From NCBI RefSeq assembly GCF_900103365.1, contig NZ_LT629703.1:2356001-2420000 (forward strand): a stretch of DNA of 64,000 nt, written 5' to 3'. The notes under the pieces were generated by a model. The model had not been told where the DNA came from and ran no database searches. It was given only the letters and a program-made list of their open reading frames with translations. The translations under genes were made by a program, and so were the position numbers. The DNA comes from Afipia sp. GAS231. GTDB lineage: Bacteria > Pseudomonadota > Alphaproteobacteria > Rhizobiales > Xanthobacteraceae. Every line of letters starts with the position of its first letter. Within the stretch, counting starts at the first letter, position 1. Below are positions 24,986-32,881 of the stretch, one piece after another.

Positions 24986-25012
24986 TTGTCAATGAGATTA
25001 TATCATTTACAA
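24986..25012. promoter_or_regulatory. 27-bp inverted repeat, candidate MarR operator
   Basis: TTGTCAATGA, a 7-nt spacer and TCATTTACAA form two 10-nt arms matching at 9 positions. The site lies in the divergent region between the decarboxylase start (24929) and the MarR gene, where one repressor could control both directions. Size and symmetry suit a MarR dimer. The region is A/T-rich and promoter-like. Confidence 0.65.
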
Positions 25013-25090
25013 CTAAATCAGATGCAACTATTGCCTGCGCAGAGAACCATGGATAAGCCCTCAGCACGCCGAGGCTGCGAGGTTAAATCC

Positions 25091-25615
25091 ATGTATCGAC
25101 TGTCGAATTCCCTGCCCTATCTGCTCGCCCGGGTGGGCATCAGGATGGGTGATCTTTTTGTGCGCGTGGTCAAAAAGGAGGGACTGACGCTCCCGATGTA
25201 CCGCGTGCTGGCGGCACTGGCCGAGCAGGAGCAGCCGCTGCGGCTGGTCGAGTTGAGCGCATTGACGTCGGCGGACCTGTCGACGCTGTCGCGCCTGGTG
25301 GCCGATATGCACAAGGCCGGCTTCGTCTCGCGCGAGCGGCCTGCCAACGACCAGCGCAGCCTGCAGGTGGAGCTGACGCCCGCCGGCCGGGAGCTGTACG
25401 ACCGGTTCATGCCGGTTGCGGCCTATTACGAAGAGGTTGCGACCGGCGACCTGTCGCGCAAGGACGCGGCGGCACTGAAGGCGACGCTCGCCTCGCTCTA
25501 CGACAATCTCGACCGGCTCGAGGCCGAGGTCGAAAGCGGCGACGTCGCACAGCTCATCAAGCCGGAACGGCCGACCAGGGAACGGGCCCCGGGAAAAGGC
25601 CGTCCCCCAAAATGA
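25091..25615 (+). CDS. graR: MarR family transcriptional regulator, GraR-like
   Basis: From ATG 25091 (preceded by GAGG) this is 174 residues; an in-frame ATG at 25049 adds 14. MYRLSNSLPYLLARVGIRMGDLF starts the dimerisation helices. The winged helix-turn-helix runs through PLRLVELSALTSADLSTLSRLVADMHKAGFVSRERPANDQRSLQVELTPAG. It is divergent from the decarboxylase operon and 29 nt upstream of the monooxygenase. By analogy with gra clusters it is probably a repressor released by the aromatic substrate, binding the nearby inverted repeat. Confidence 0.87.
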   Translation: MYRLSNSLPYLLARVGIRMGDLFVRVVKKEGLTLPMYRVLAALAEQEQPLRLVELSALTSADLSTLSRLVADMHKAGFVSRERPANDQRSLQVELTPAGRELYDRFMPVAAYYEEVATGDLSRKDAAALKATLASLYDNLDRLEAEVESGDVAQLIKPERPTRERAPGKGRPPK

Positions 25616-25644
25616 TGCGGGGGAGACCCGGCAAAGGAGGAGAC

Positions 25645-26850
25645 ATGTCAGACCAGCGAATTCTCATTGCCGGCGGCGGCATCGGCGGTCTGGCCGCGGC
25701 ACTCGCGCTCGCGCAACATGGATTTCAGGTCACCGTTCTTGAACGGGCCTCCCACTATCAGGAAATCGGCGCCGGCATTCAGCTCGGTCCGAACGCGTTC
25801 CACGCCTTCGATCGCCTGAAGCTCGGCGATGCCGTCCGCTCCATCGCGGTCTTCATCGATCAATTGCGGCTGATGGACGCGGTCACCGCGGAAGAGATCA
25901 CGCACATCGATCTGACCACGTATTTCCGGACCCGCTTCGGGAATCCCTACGCCGTCGTTCACCGCGGCGAGTTGCACAGAATCCTCGTTAGCGCCTGTCA
26001 GGACCATGAGGCGATCACGCTGCGCGCCGACTGCGACGTGACCGGCTACGATCAGTCCGGCGGCTCGGTCATGGCCCTCCTGAAAAACGGAGAGCGCGTC
26101 ACGGGCTCTTGCCTGATCGGTGCCGATGGCTTGCGCTCAAAAATCCGGCAGCAGATGGTCGGCGACGGCGAGCCGCGCGTGGCCGGCCACACCACCTATC
26201 GCTCGGTGATTCCGACCGAGCAGATGCCGGAAGATTTGCGCTGGAACGCCGCAACCTTGTGGGCGGGCGCGAAGTGCCACCTGGTGCATTATCCGCTCTC
26301 GGGATGGAAAGTGTTCAACCTCGCCATCACCTGCCACAACAATCCGTCCGAAGCGTTCGCGGCGAAGTCCGTCACACACGACGAGGTCCTGGAAGGCTTT
26401 CGCGATGTTCATCCGCGCGCTCAGGCCATTATTCATCACGGCAAGGACTGGAAGGCCTGGGTGACCTGCGATCGGGACCCGATCGAACGCTGGGTGGACG
26501 GCCGGGTCTGCCTGCTGGGCGATGCCGCGCATCCGACGTTGCAGTATTTTGCGCAAGGCGCCTGCATGGCGCTCGAGGACGCGGTCTGTCTCGCCGAGGC
26601 GCTTGCTCCAACGCGCGGCGATCTCGAAGGCGGACTGGAACTCTATCGAGCGACGCGCCTGTTGCGAACCGCACGGGTCCAACTCGGCTCACGCCTGCTC
26701 GGCGATCACGTTTATCATGCCGATGGTCCCCATGCCATGCTGCGAAACCATCTGATGCGGCAGCTGAACGTCGAAAGCTTTTGCGAGAAATTGTCCTGGC
26801 TCTACGAGGCACCCTTTCCTCAGCAGATGCCAAGACCGCACGCCGCGTAG
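25645..26850 (+). CDS. FAD-dependent aromatic monooxygenase (salicylate/3-hydroxybenzoate hydroxylase class)
   Basis: A 401-residue single-component flavoprotein with a strong Shine-Dalgarno (AAAGGAGGAG) before ATG 25645. ILIAGGGIGGLAAALALAQHG binds ADP of FAD. CLIGADGLRSKIR is the DG motif, and VCLLGDAAHPTLQYFAQGACMALEDAVCLAEAL binds the flavin ribityl. It most resembles salicylate hydroxylase and 3-hydroxybenzoate 6-hydroxylase. In this cluster it is the only candidate for making hydroxyquinol, either by hydroxylating resorcinol or by oxidative decarboxylation of a dihydroxybenzoate. The motifs cannot decide between these. Confidence 0.88.
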   Translation: MSDQRILIAGGGIGGLAAALALAQHGFQVTVLERASHYQEIGAGIQLGPNAFHAFDRLKLGDAVRSIAVFIDQLRLMDAVTAEEITHIDLTTYFRTRFGNPYAVVHRGELHRILVSACQDHEAITLRADCDVTGYDQSGGSVMALLKNGERVTGSCLIGADGLRSKIRQQMVGDGEPRVAGHTTYRSVIPTEQMPEDLRWNAATLWAGAKCHLVHYPLSGWKVFNLAITCHNNPSEAFAAKSVTHDEVLEGFRDVHPRAQAIIHHGKDWKAWVTCDRDPIERWVDGRVCLLGDAAHPTLQYFAQGACMALEDAVCLAEALAPTRGDLEGGLELYRATRLLRTARVQLGSRLLGDHVYHADGPHAMLRNHLMRQLNVESFCEKLSWLYEAPFPQQMPRPHAA

Positions 26851-27379
26851 CCTCAACAGGCTTCGTCTCGCTCAGTCCGCCGAGATGGACCGCCGCCCGT
26901 GACCGCCACGCCAGCTCGCAGGTGCGAACGGCAGCGCCAGGTCTGGGGAAGAGAGCTTCGCCTCCGGGGTATCGTCCGGAGCAAGGCCGGGTGATGTAGC
27001 GATCGATGCCGTCACGGCCGGCGTGGCGCAGGACAGCCCTATCGATCCTGAGCGTTCGGCTACCGGTGTTGCCTTCAAACCGAAGTGCCTGGGCATCCAT
27101 TCCTCCCCGTGATCAAGGTCGATTCGCGTTGCAGGTTGAGCCAAGCACGAATCTCCGCTCCAATCATTGAAGCTTCGTTGATTTACCCACGAAGATGAAT
27201 CCCAATTCGACCTCCCCCGTAGTCATCCGGTATTTCACGTCGTTGACCGCACTGCAGCACGGACGACGGCGCCCGGTGGCTGCGCCAAAAACCCCGGAAA
27301 CCCGGCCCGCGCGGGGCTTTATTTGTTCCCCAGCTTCGCTAGCCTGCCGCCTTTCAGCATCCGATTTTGGGGGAATTTG
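26851..27379. other. long intergenic stretch, no gene supported
   Basis: About 530 nt between the monooxygenase and a small membrane-protein gene. A minus-strand open frame (26872-27096) would encode 74 residues but has no recognisable motif or convincing start, so I leave it out. The last part has a GGGGGAA ribosome site for the next gene. Confidence 0.5.
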
Positions 27380-27751
27380 ATGCGCCACCGGACCGGTTAC
27401 CTGCCGAGACTCCAGCCATGGTCACCCGCCTCATTCGCGGCCGCGATCGCCGCGGTGGTGTTTGCGGCGACGCTGCAGGAGATCGCGGAGTCGTTCGGCA
27501 TCACACCGTACTTCGCGGGGTTCATTCCGGCGATCCTGATCGTGAGCCTGCTCGGCGGCGCGCCGGCCGGCGTCTTCGCGGCGCTGCTCACCATTCCCGT
27601 GGTGTGGTGGGCGTTCATGCCGCCGCACTTCGAGTTCAATCCGCTGACGTCAGCCGATTACGACAGCTTCGCCACCTTCGCGCTGGTCGCTTCGCTGGTG
27701 ATCTGCTTTTCCCATCTTTATCGGGAAGCGCGCGTGCTGATGCGCAAATAG
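27380..27751 (+). CDS. small DUF4118-like membrane protein
   Basis: A 123-residue protein starting at ATG 27380 behind GGGGGAA. Three to four hydrophobic helices are visible (FAAAIAAVVFAATLQEIAE, PYFAGFIPAILIVSLLGG, PAGVFAALLTIPVVWWAF, FATFALVASLVICFSHLY). The pattern resembles the DUF4118 sensor segment of KdpD-like kinases, here without a kinase domain. A second small membrane protein follows 6 nt later. Function unknown. Confidence 0.72.
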   Translation: MRHRTGYLPRLQPWSPASFAAAIAAVVFAATLQEIAESFGITPYFAGFIPAILIVSLLGGAPAGVFAALLTIPVVWWAFMPPHFEFNPLTSADYDSFATFALVASLVICFSHLYREARVLMRK

Positions 27752-27757
27752 CGCCCG

Positions 27758-27988
27758 ATGACTTTTCAGAAATTCGTCGTGACCGTCACCAGCCTCATCG
27801 GCGGCGCGGCTGGGCTGTTGGCGCCGATCGGCGTCGTCAAATGGCTGCTGCAGACCGAGCCGGAAGACGCCGGCATCCTGACGCTGTTCTTCCTGCCGGT
27901 CTGGTGCCTGATCGTGGTCGCGGGCCTCTTGATCGGCCGCCGGCTCGGGCTGTCGATGTCCGACGGCAAGCGCGCGCTGCAGCGATAG
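27758..27988 (+). CDS. small two-helix membrane protein
   Basis: A 76-residue protein with two hydrophobic segments (VVTVTSLIGGAAGLLAPIGVVKWLL and LTLFFLPVWCLIVVAGLLIG) and a basic tail ending SDGKRALQR. It starts 6 nt after the preceding membrane-protein gene and is followed by a clear terminator, so the two form a small operon. No family recognised. Confidence 0.65.
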   Translation: MTFQKFVVTVTSLIGGAAGLLAPIGVVKWLLQTEPEDAGILTLFFLPVWCLIVVAGLLIGRRLGLSMSDGKRALQR

Positions 27989-28027
27989 TCGCTTCCTGCG
28001 CTTCCAGGTACCCCTTCCGGGCAACGC

Positions 28028-28053
28028 AAAGGCCGCCTTTCGGCGGCCTTTCC
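28028..28053. terminator. bidirectional Rho-independent terminator
   Basis: GGCCGCC, loop TTTC and GGCGGCC give a perfect 7-bp stem flanked by AAA on the left and TTT on the right. It serves the plus-strand membrane-protein operon and possibly the minus-strand gene at 28092-28274. Confidence 0.85.
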
Positions 28054-28091
28054 GTTCGTTCGCACGATCGCGAAAAACGACGTCGCTCAGA

Positions 28092-28274
28092 TCACGATGC
28101 GAGCGCCATGCGGTCGGAGTCCGCGTATTCGAGTTGTTCCTGATCCCTCACGATGATGGTGACGTGCCAGCCTTCGCTGGCCCACACCCTGGCTTTGGCC
28201 ACTGCCAGCAGCGAACTCGCCCGCTCCATCCTCACGGTCTCATTGCCGCGTTCAGCGACGATCCTGTAGGTCAT
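28092..28274 (-). CDS. small conserved-looking hypothetical protein
   Basis: A 60-residue soluble protein (MTYRIVAERGNETVRMERASSLLAVAKARVWASEGWHVTIIVRDQEQ). It looks like a compact beta-alpha-beta fold with acidic and basic residues balanced. The codon pattern is typical of the genome, and the gene sits between a terminator and an intergenic repeat. No function can be assigned. Confidence 0.6.
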   Translation of the reverse strand: MTYRIVAERGNETVRMERASSLLAVAKARVWASEGWHVTIIVRDQEQLEYADSDRMALAS

Positions 28275-28384
28275 GATTTCCCCTTACGCACCCAACTACG
28301 CTTTGGGGATGTTTGAATCCGGCTTTGTCCGCAATTTGCCGACAATTTGTCCAATCCGCGGCAAGACTCGGCGGACTGAGGCAG

Positions 28385-28500
28385 CGTTTTCAAGCGAAGC
28401 ATGCCCCCGGACTTGATCCGGGGGTGGGTACCGGTTCGCGTAGCAATCAAGTTTACGCAGATTGCGTGGACTTATCTGCGTAGAAAACGCGTCAAATACA
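28385..28500 (+). repeat. dispersed repeat with internal insertion
   Basis: It begins with GTTTTCAAGCGAAGC and contains a strong hairpin (CCCCCGGA-CTTGA-TCCGGGGG). CCGGTTCGCGT follows, then about 40 nt of partly palindromic sequence (ACGCAGATTGCG and ATCTGCGTAG), then AGAAAACGCGTCAAA. Compared with the copy at 36170, the central block looks inserted. Confidence 0.65.
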
Positions 28501-28508
28501 GAGTCTTC

Positions 28509-29336
28509 CTATTTCGCGACTGCCGCCGGCGGCATGCTGGCCGCGGCCGACGCGAGCGGACCGGGGCCCTCCTCCGCGTCGAGAAACTCGTTGATCCTGG
28601 CCTGGATCGTAGACTTGACGTGGTCGGGGCCGCGGTCGCTGAGATCGTTGTGCTGAAACTCGGTCTTGACCACGGTGATGCCGGCCTTGGCGCAGATCTC
28701 GTCGTCGGGAATGACGCTGGGATCGGCCTTGAACACCGGATCCTTGGAGCGGAACGACAGGATCTTGAACTTGCCGTCGGTGGCGAATGGCACCCGCAAA
28801 TTATCCAGCGTCACCACTTTCTTGACGATCTCGGGATGGCGCTTGGCGAGATACATCGAGATATCGCCGCCGTTGGAATGTCCGACCAGCGTCAGACGGC
28901 CGTAATCCGCGTTCGGATAAACCTTCTTCAACTGCTCGATCGCGAACATGATGTTGAAGACGCCGCGGTTGTATTGCAGGCGGCGGCCGACATATTCCTC
29001 ACCGACCTTGGTCACCATCGGATCGTCGCTTTCGAGGTCGTGCTGGATGCTGACCACCAGATAGCCGCGCGCGGCAAAGACGTTGGCAAGAAACGAATAC
29101 TCGGTGAACTTGACGGTGTTGCCGTGGTTGAGGATCACCACCGGCAGTTCGATCATCTCGGCCATCGCCTCGACCTCGCGGTCGCGGCGAACCGCAATGT
29201 TGACCGAGACCTCGCGATCGTCACGCAGGATGTCGTGGAAGGTCAGGGTCTGGTGGCGGATCGCCCACTTGCTGGCGCCGAAATAGGCCACCACCGCGAC
29301 GGCGCAAATCGCGAGCACAATCATTCCACGTTTCAT
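28509..29336 (-). CDS. exported or anchored alpha/beta hydrolase
   Basis: A 275-residue protein from ATG 29336. A hydrophobic N-terminus (MIVLAICAVAVVAYFGASKWAI) predicts a signal anchor. VVILNHGNTVKFTEYSFLANVFAARGYLVVSIQHDLE forms the oxyanion region, and LTLVGHSNGGDISMYLA is the nucleophile elbow (Ser about 152). DPVFKADP and FQHNDLSDRGPDHV could supply the acid and His. It appears monocistronic and resembles chlorophyllase/platelet-activating-factor-type hydrolases more than classical lipases. Substrate unknown. Confidence 0.78.
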   Translation of the reverse strand: MKRGMIVLAICAVAVVAYFGASKWAIRHQTLTFHDILRDDREVSVNIAVRRDREVEAMAEMIELPVVILNHGNTVKFTEYSFLANVFAARGYLVVSIQHDLESDDPMVTKVGEEYVGRRLQYNRGVFNIMFAIEQLKKVYPNADYGRLTLVGHSNGGDISMYLAKRHPEIVKKVVTLDNLRVPFATDGKFKILSFRSKDPVFKADPSVIPDDEICAKAGITVVKTEFQHNDLSDRGPDHVKSTIQARINEFLDAEEGPGPLASAAASMPPAAVAK

Positions 29337-29564
29337 GGTCAATTCCGCCGGTTGAAACGCTCTGCTTTGCCTAGATTTGTCACAGCGGCATGACAGGTTT
29401 TTGACATCGGCCGGCGCCGCGCATCGCGCAGGCGGGCTTCGCCGCTTCGCGCGTCAACGATGTCATGAATTTTCATTTGGATTCAACGGCCGCCGGATCT
29501 GCCGAACCCGCCGCAACGGCCAGCGGCGGCGGCCATCATCATTCCGTGATATCAGCACACTCTG

Positions 29565-29672
29565 TCATCGCCGGCTTGACCGGGCGATCCAGCAGGCTCC
29601 GGCTTATCGATTCCATCATTGGCGTCTCTGGAATACTGGATCACCCGCCTTCGCGGGTGACGACGACTGCGA
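29565..29672. repeat. intergenic palindromic repeat
   Basis: TGTCATCGCCGGCTTGACCG and GGGCGATCCAGCA on the left, and TACTGGATCACCCGCC-TTCG-CGGGTGACGACG on the right, form an imperfect palindrome with its own small hairpin. The design is of a type common in Bradyrhizobium intergenic DNA. Together with the next repeat it fills the gap between two genes. Confidence 0.6.
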
Positions 29673-29691
29673 AGGATGTTCGGCTTCTCCA

Positions 29692-29776
29692 CGTCATTGC
29701 GAGCGAAGCGAAGCAATCCATGCTTCCCTTGCGTGGCGAGATGGATTGCTTCGTCGCTTCGCTCCTCGCAATGACG
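29692..29776. repeat. REP-like palindromic element (copy 1)
   Basis: CGTCATTGCGAGCGAAGCG with AAGCAATCCA on the left and TGGATTGCTTCGTCG with CTTCGCTCCTCGCAATGACG on the right form a long stem-loop. A near-identical element lies at 46453-46536 and a fragment at about 60340-60362. Confidence 0.85.
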
Positions 29777-29824
29777 GGGAGAGATTTCGGTTTCAAATCC
29801 AGAAATTTCTGTGATGTAGATAGG

Positions 29825-30358
29825 TCAGGGACGAACGGCGGCGCGGCTTTCAGCCAGTCCCGCTTCCTTCAGCCGCCCGGCGAACCAGTTCGACAAGGCT
29901 TCGTCCCTCACCCCGCTGGTATAGATCTCCGCCGTCGCGACCTGCTTCTTGCCGAGCGTCACAAACACGCCGATCCAGTAGGCAAACCACAGATGCGGGT
30001 CGGTCAGCGCGCGAAGTTTTTGCTGGTCGTGCTCGAGCGGCTGATGATTGCCAAATTTACGGACCTCGAGCGCGAGAAGATTGTTGGGGATCGCGCGCTG
30101 GTGCACGACGATATCGGGGTAAACCGATTTTCCGAGGTGATCGTCGGTCGAGATGATGGTGCCGTGCGGCAGCCGCAGCGTGCGGTCGCCGAGCCGGTCG
30201 TAATCGCAGTCGACCTCCCAGCCCGAAAACTCTTTTTCGAGATGAACGGCAAGCCGGTGCGTCAGCGTGCGCTCGCCGAGATCCTTTTCGAGCAGAAAGG
30301 TCTCGCGCGCGTAGAATTCCTGGAGTGCCGTGACGACCTTGTTCAGCTCGGTCTGCAT
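29825..30358 (-). CDS. hypothetical protein with PD-(D/E)XK nuclease-like motif
   Basis: A 177-residue soluble protein. YPDIVVHQRAIPNNLLALEVRKFG (residues 80-103) has the strand-PD-strand-E pattern of the restriction-endonuclease-like fold, but the usual ExK appears as EVR-K. A helical N-terminus and DQQKLRAL at about 111-118 fit that fold too. It has no methyltransferase or toxin partner, sits between repeats and a ThDP enzyme gene, and ends in a tail rich in Ala and Arg. Nuclease activity is not established. Confidence 0.68.
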   Translation of the reverse strand: MQTELNKVVTALQEFYARETFLLEKDLGERTLTHRLAVHLEKEFSGWEVDCDYDRLGDRTLRLPHGTIISTDDHLGKSVYPDIVVHQRAIPNNLLALEVRKFGNHQPLEHDQQKLRALTDPHLWFAYWIGVFVTLGKKQVATAEIYTSGVRDEALSNWFAGRLKEAGLAESRAAVRP

Positions 30359-30377
30359 GACGCCTCCACGGCCGCTG

Positions 30378-31925
30378 TTACATCTGCACTTCGATCAGCC
30401 GCGGACCCGGCTCAGCGATGGCTTCCGCCAGCGCCTTGTTGAGATCGTCGACATTGGCGACCGAGCGGCCCGGCACGCCCATACCCTTGGCGAGCGCGAC
30501 GAAGTCGAGGTCGGGACGGTTGATCTTGAGCATGTCGAGCGCGCGCTGGCCGGGCTCGCCGGCGCCGACGCCGTCGAACTCGCCGCGCAGGATCTGGTAG
30601 ATCTTATTGGCGAACACGATCGTGACGACGTTGAGGCCTTCGCGGGCCTGGGTCCACAAAGATTGCAGCGTGTACATCGCGCTGCCGTCGCCGACCATGC
30701 AGATCACCTTGCGGTCCGGGCACGCCACCGCGGCGCCGGTCGCGACCGGAGTCGAGAAGCCGATCGAGCCGCCCATGTTCTGCAGCCAGTCGTGCGGGGC
30801 GGCCGCCGCCGTCGGCGGGAAGAAGCCGCGGCCGGTGGTGATGGATTCGTCGACCACGATGGCGTTTTCCGGGATCGCCATCGCAATCGCCTGCGCGATC
30901 GAGGCATGCGTCAGCGCGCCGGTCGGCGTGGCTATCTCGACCAGCTTTTGCGGCTGGCGGTCGGCCGGCTTGGCGCCGAGCGCGGAGGCCAGCGCTTCCA
31001 GTGCGGCGACGGAATTCTCGGCGCCCGAGGTCATGCGGTGCACCTCGCAGCCCTCGGGCTTGAGCATGCTCGGCTTGTTCGGATAGGCAAAGAACGCGAC
31101 GGGGTCGTTGGCCTCGACCAATACGATGTTCTTGAAATCCTTCAGGATCGGCAGCGCCTGCTCGATCACATAGGGAATGCGGTCGATGGCAAACCGACCC
31201 TTGCCGCGCGCCATGCGCGGATTGTAGGTCTGACCCATCACCTTGCAGCCGGTCTTGCCGGCGATCTGTCCTGCCAGCGCCAACCCCTGCTCGGTCAGCG
31301 CGCTGCCGGTCATCAGCAGCAGCGTCGAGGCGCCGCCGCTGCGCAGCACCTTGGCGGCGTTGTCGATGGCGGTGGAGGAATAGTTCGCGCGCTGGCTTTC
31401 GGCCGGGACCTGGGCGATGCCGTCGGCCTCGTTCCAGGCGGTGTCGGCGGGCAGGATCAGCGTGGCAATCTGCGCCGGCGCGCTCTTGGCCGCGGCGATC
31501 GCAGCCGCACCATCGGTCGCCACAGATTTGGCGTCCGGCGAGGTCCGCACCCAGGCCGACATCGGCCGCGCCAGGCCTTCGATATCCGAGGTCAGGGGCG
31601 CGTTGTAGGCGATATGGTAGACTGCGTGCTGGCCGACGATGTTGACGATGCCGGAATTGGCCTTCTTGGCGTTGTGCAGGTTGGCAAGGCCGTTGGCGAG
31701 GCCGGGCCCGAGATGCAGCAGCGTCGAAGCCGGCGAGCCCTTCATGCGGTAATAACCGTCGGCGGCGCCGGTCACGACGCCCTCGAACAGGCCGAGCACG
31801 CAGCGCATGCCCTCGACCCGGTCCAGCGCGGCGACGAAGTGCATCTCCGAGGTGCCGGGGTTGGCGAAGCAGACGTCGACGCCCCCTGCGACCAGTGTCC
31901 GCACCAGACTTTCCGCACCGTTCAT
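30378..31925 (-). CDS. ThDP-dependent enzyme, acetolactate synthase large-subunit-like
   Basis: From ATG 31925 this is 515 residues. The N-terminal ThDP domain has DVCFANPGTSEMHFVAAL and the catalytic-type Glu in LGLFEGVVTGAADGYYRM. The C-terminal cofactor motif is MVGDGSAMYTLQSLWTQAREGLNVVTIVFANKIYQ (GDG...N). No regulatory small subunit (IlvN) is nearby, so it is probably not the biosynthetic acetolactate synthase. It may be a decarboxylase or lyase for a 2-oxo acid. It appears monocistronic. Confidence 0.82.
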   Translation of the reverse strand: MNGAESLVRTLVAGGVDVCFANPGTSEMHFVAALDRVEGMRCVLGLFEGVVTGAADGYYRMKGSPASTLLHLGPGLANGLANLHNAKKANSGIVNIVGQHAVYHIAYNAPLTSDIEGLARPMSAWVRTSPDAKSVATDGAAAIAAAKSAPAQIATLILPADTAWNEADGIAQVPAESQRANYSSTAIDNAAKVLRSGGASTLLLMTGSALTEQGLALAGQIAGKTGCKVMGQTYNPRMARGKGRFAIDRIPYVIEQALPILKDFKNIVLVEANDPVAFFAYPNKPSMLKPEGCEVHRMTSGAENSVAALEALASALGAKPADRQPQKLVEIATPTGALTHASIAQAIAMAIPENAIVVDESITTGRGFFPPTAAAAPHDWLQNMGGSIGFSTPVATGAAVACPDRKVICMVGDGSAMYTLQSLWTQAREGLNVVTIVFANKIYQILRGEFDGVGAGEPGQRALDMLKINRPDLDFVALAKGMGVPGRSVANVDDLNKALAEAIAEPGPRLIEVQM

Positions 31926-31954
31926 GGTCTCGCTCCCATCCGCGTTGTTCTGCA

Positions 31955-31999
31955 AGGCTTAGTTATGTGAGGCTTAGTTATGTGAGGCTTGGTGATATT
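31955..31999. repeat. 15-bp tandem repeat upstream of ThDP enzyme gene
   Basis: AGGCTTAGTTATGTG occurs twice in tandem (31955-31969 and 31970-31984), followed by a degenerate third unit AGGCTTGGTGATATT and the start of a fourth. It lies 30 nt upstream of the ThDP gene start in the probable promoter region. Confidence 0.8.
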
Positions 32000-32194
32000 A
32001 GGCTTGCGAAGATCAATCATTGTTCGCGCGTTTCGTCAAAGGTTTAGGGCACAATGCAGCCATCACCTGCGGCGTGTTGCCTTTTTTAACCGAGGCTGCC
32101 GAAAATGCCGCATTCACAGGCTGTTTGCTTGCGAAATCGCAGCAATTATGGCCTGTCTTACGCTGCCGATTTTGATGTTTTCGCGAGGACAAAA

Positions 32195-32773
32195 ATGACC
32201 CGGGTTCTGGCTTTGCTGTTTGCGGCGGTGATGGTGCTGGCTGCGGCCGGCCAGGCGCAAGCCCAGGCTGACATGCGCGACATCATGGGCGGGGGTCCCA
32301 ATTTCTTCAACGGCGGCGGTGGCGGAGCGAGCCCGATCCCGCGCACCACCGTGAATTTTTCCGGCCAATATGCGCCCGGCACCATTTTGATCAGCACCTC
32401 GGAACGCCGGCTCTACCTCGTGCTCGGCAACGGCCAGGCGCTGCGTTACGGCATCGGCGTCGGCCGCGACGGTTTTCGCTGGAGCGGCACCCACCGTATC
32501 ACCGCGAAGAAGGAATGGCCGAGTTGGACCCCGCCGTCGCAGATGCTGGCGCGACGGCCCGACCTGCCGCGGCATATGGCCGGCGGCATCGACAATCCGC
32601 TCGGCGCGCGCGCGATGTATCTGGGATCGACGCTGTACCGCATCCACGGCTCCAACGAGCCCGAGACGATCGGCCAGGCGGTGTCATCCGGCTGCTTCCG
32701 CATGACCAATGACGACGTCACCGACCTCTATGGCCGCGTGGGCATCGGTACCACCGTCATCGTCAAGAACTGA
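32195..32773 (+). CDS. L,D-transpeptidase (YkuD/ErfK domain)
   Basis: A 192-residue secreted enzyme from ATG 32195. A signal peptide (VLALLFAAVMVLAAAGQAQA) and a Gly-rich linker lead to the YkuD domain, from about residue 70 (GTILISTSERRLYLVLGNGQALRYGIGVG). The catalytic signature is YRIHGSNEPETIGQAVSSGCFRM, with His and the nucleophilic Cys in the SxGCxR motif. It acts in the periplasm on peptidoglycan, forming 3-3 crosslinks or attaching proteins. The gene appears to stand alone. Confidence 0.9.
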   Translation: MTRVLALLFAAVMVLAAAGQAQAQADMRDIMGGGPNFFNGGGGGASPIPRTTVNFSGQYAPGTILISTSERRLYLVLGNGQALRYGIGVGRDGFRWSGTHRITAKKEWPSWTPPSQMLARRPDLPRHMAGGIDNPLGARAMYLGSTLYRIHGSNEPETIGQAVSSGCFRMTNDDVTDLYGRVGIGTTVIVKN

Positions 32774-32881
32774 GCCCGCTGAGGCGCGGGAACCCGGCGC
32801 AGCCATGCGCGCAAGGATCTGACCAAACAAGTGTCTGATCAAACCTTGCACGCACCCTCCGATTGCTGCAGCGTCGCCGTC

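Noticed and set aside
26872..27144. Possible small minus-strand gene after the flavin monooxygenase
   Set aside because: No ribosome site, motif or codon pattern supports it; described as non-coding space instead.
29692..29776. Palindromic repeats considered as CRISPR units
   Set aside because: Copies are single, long self-complementary elements scattered over tens of kilobases, with no regular spacers and no cas genes.
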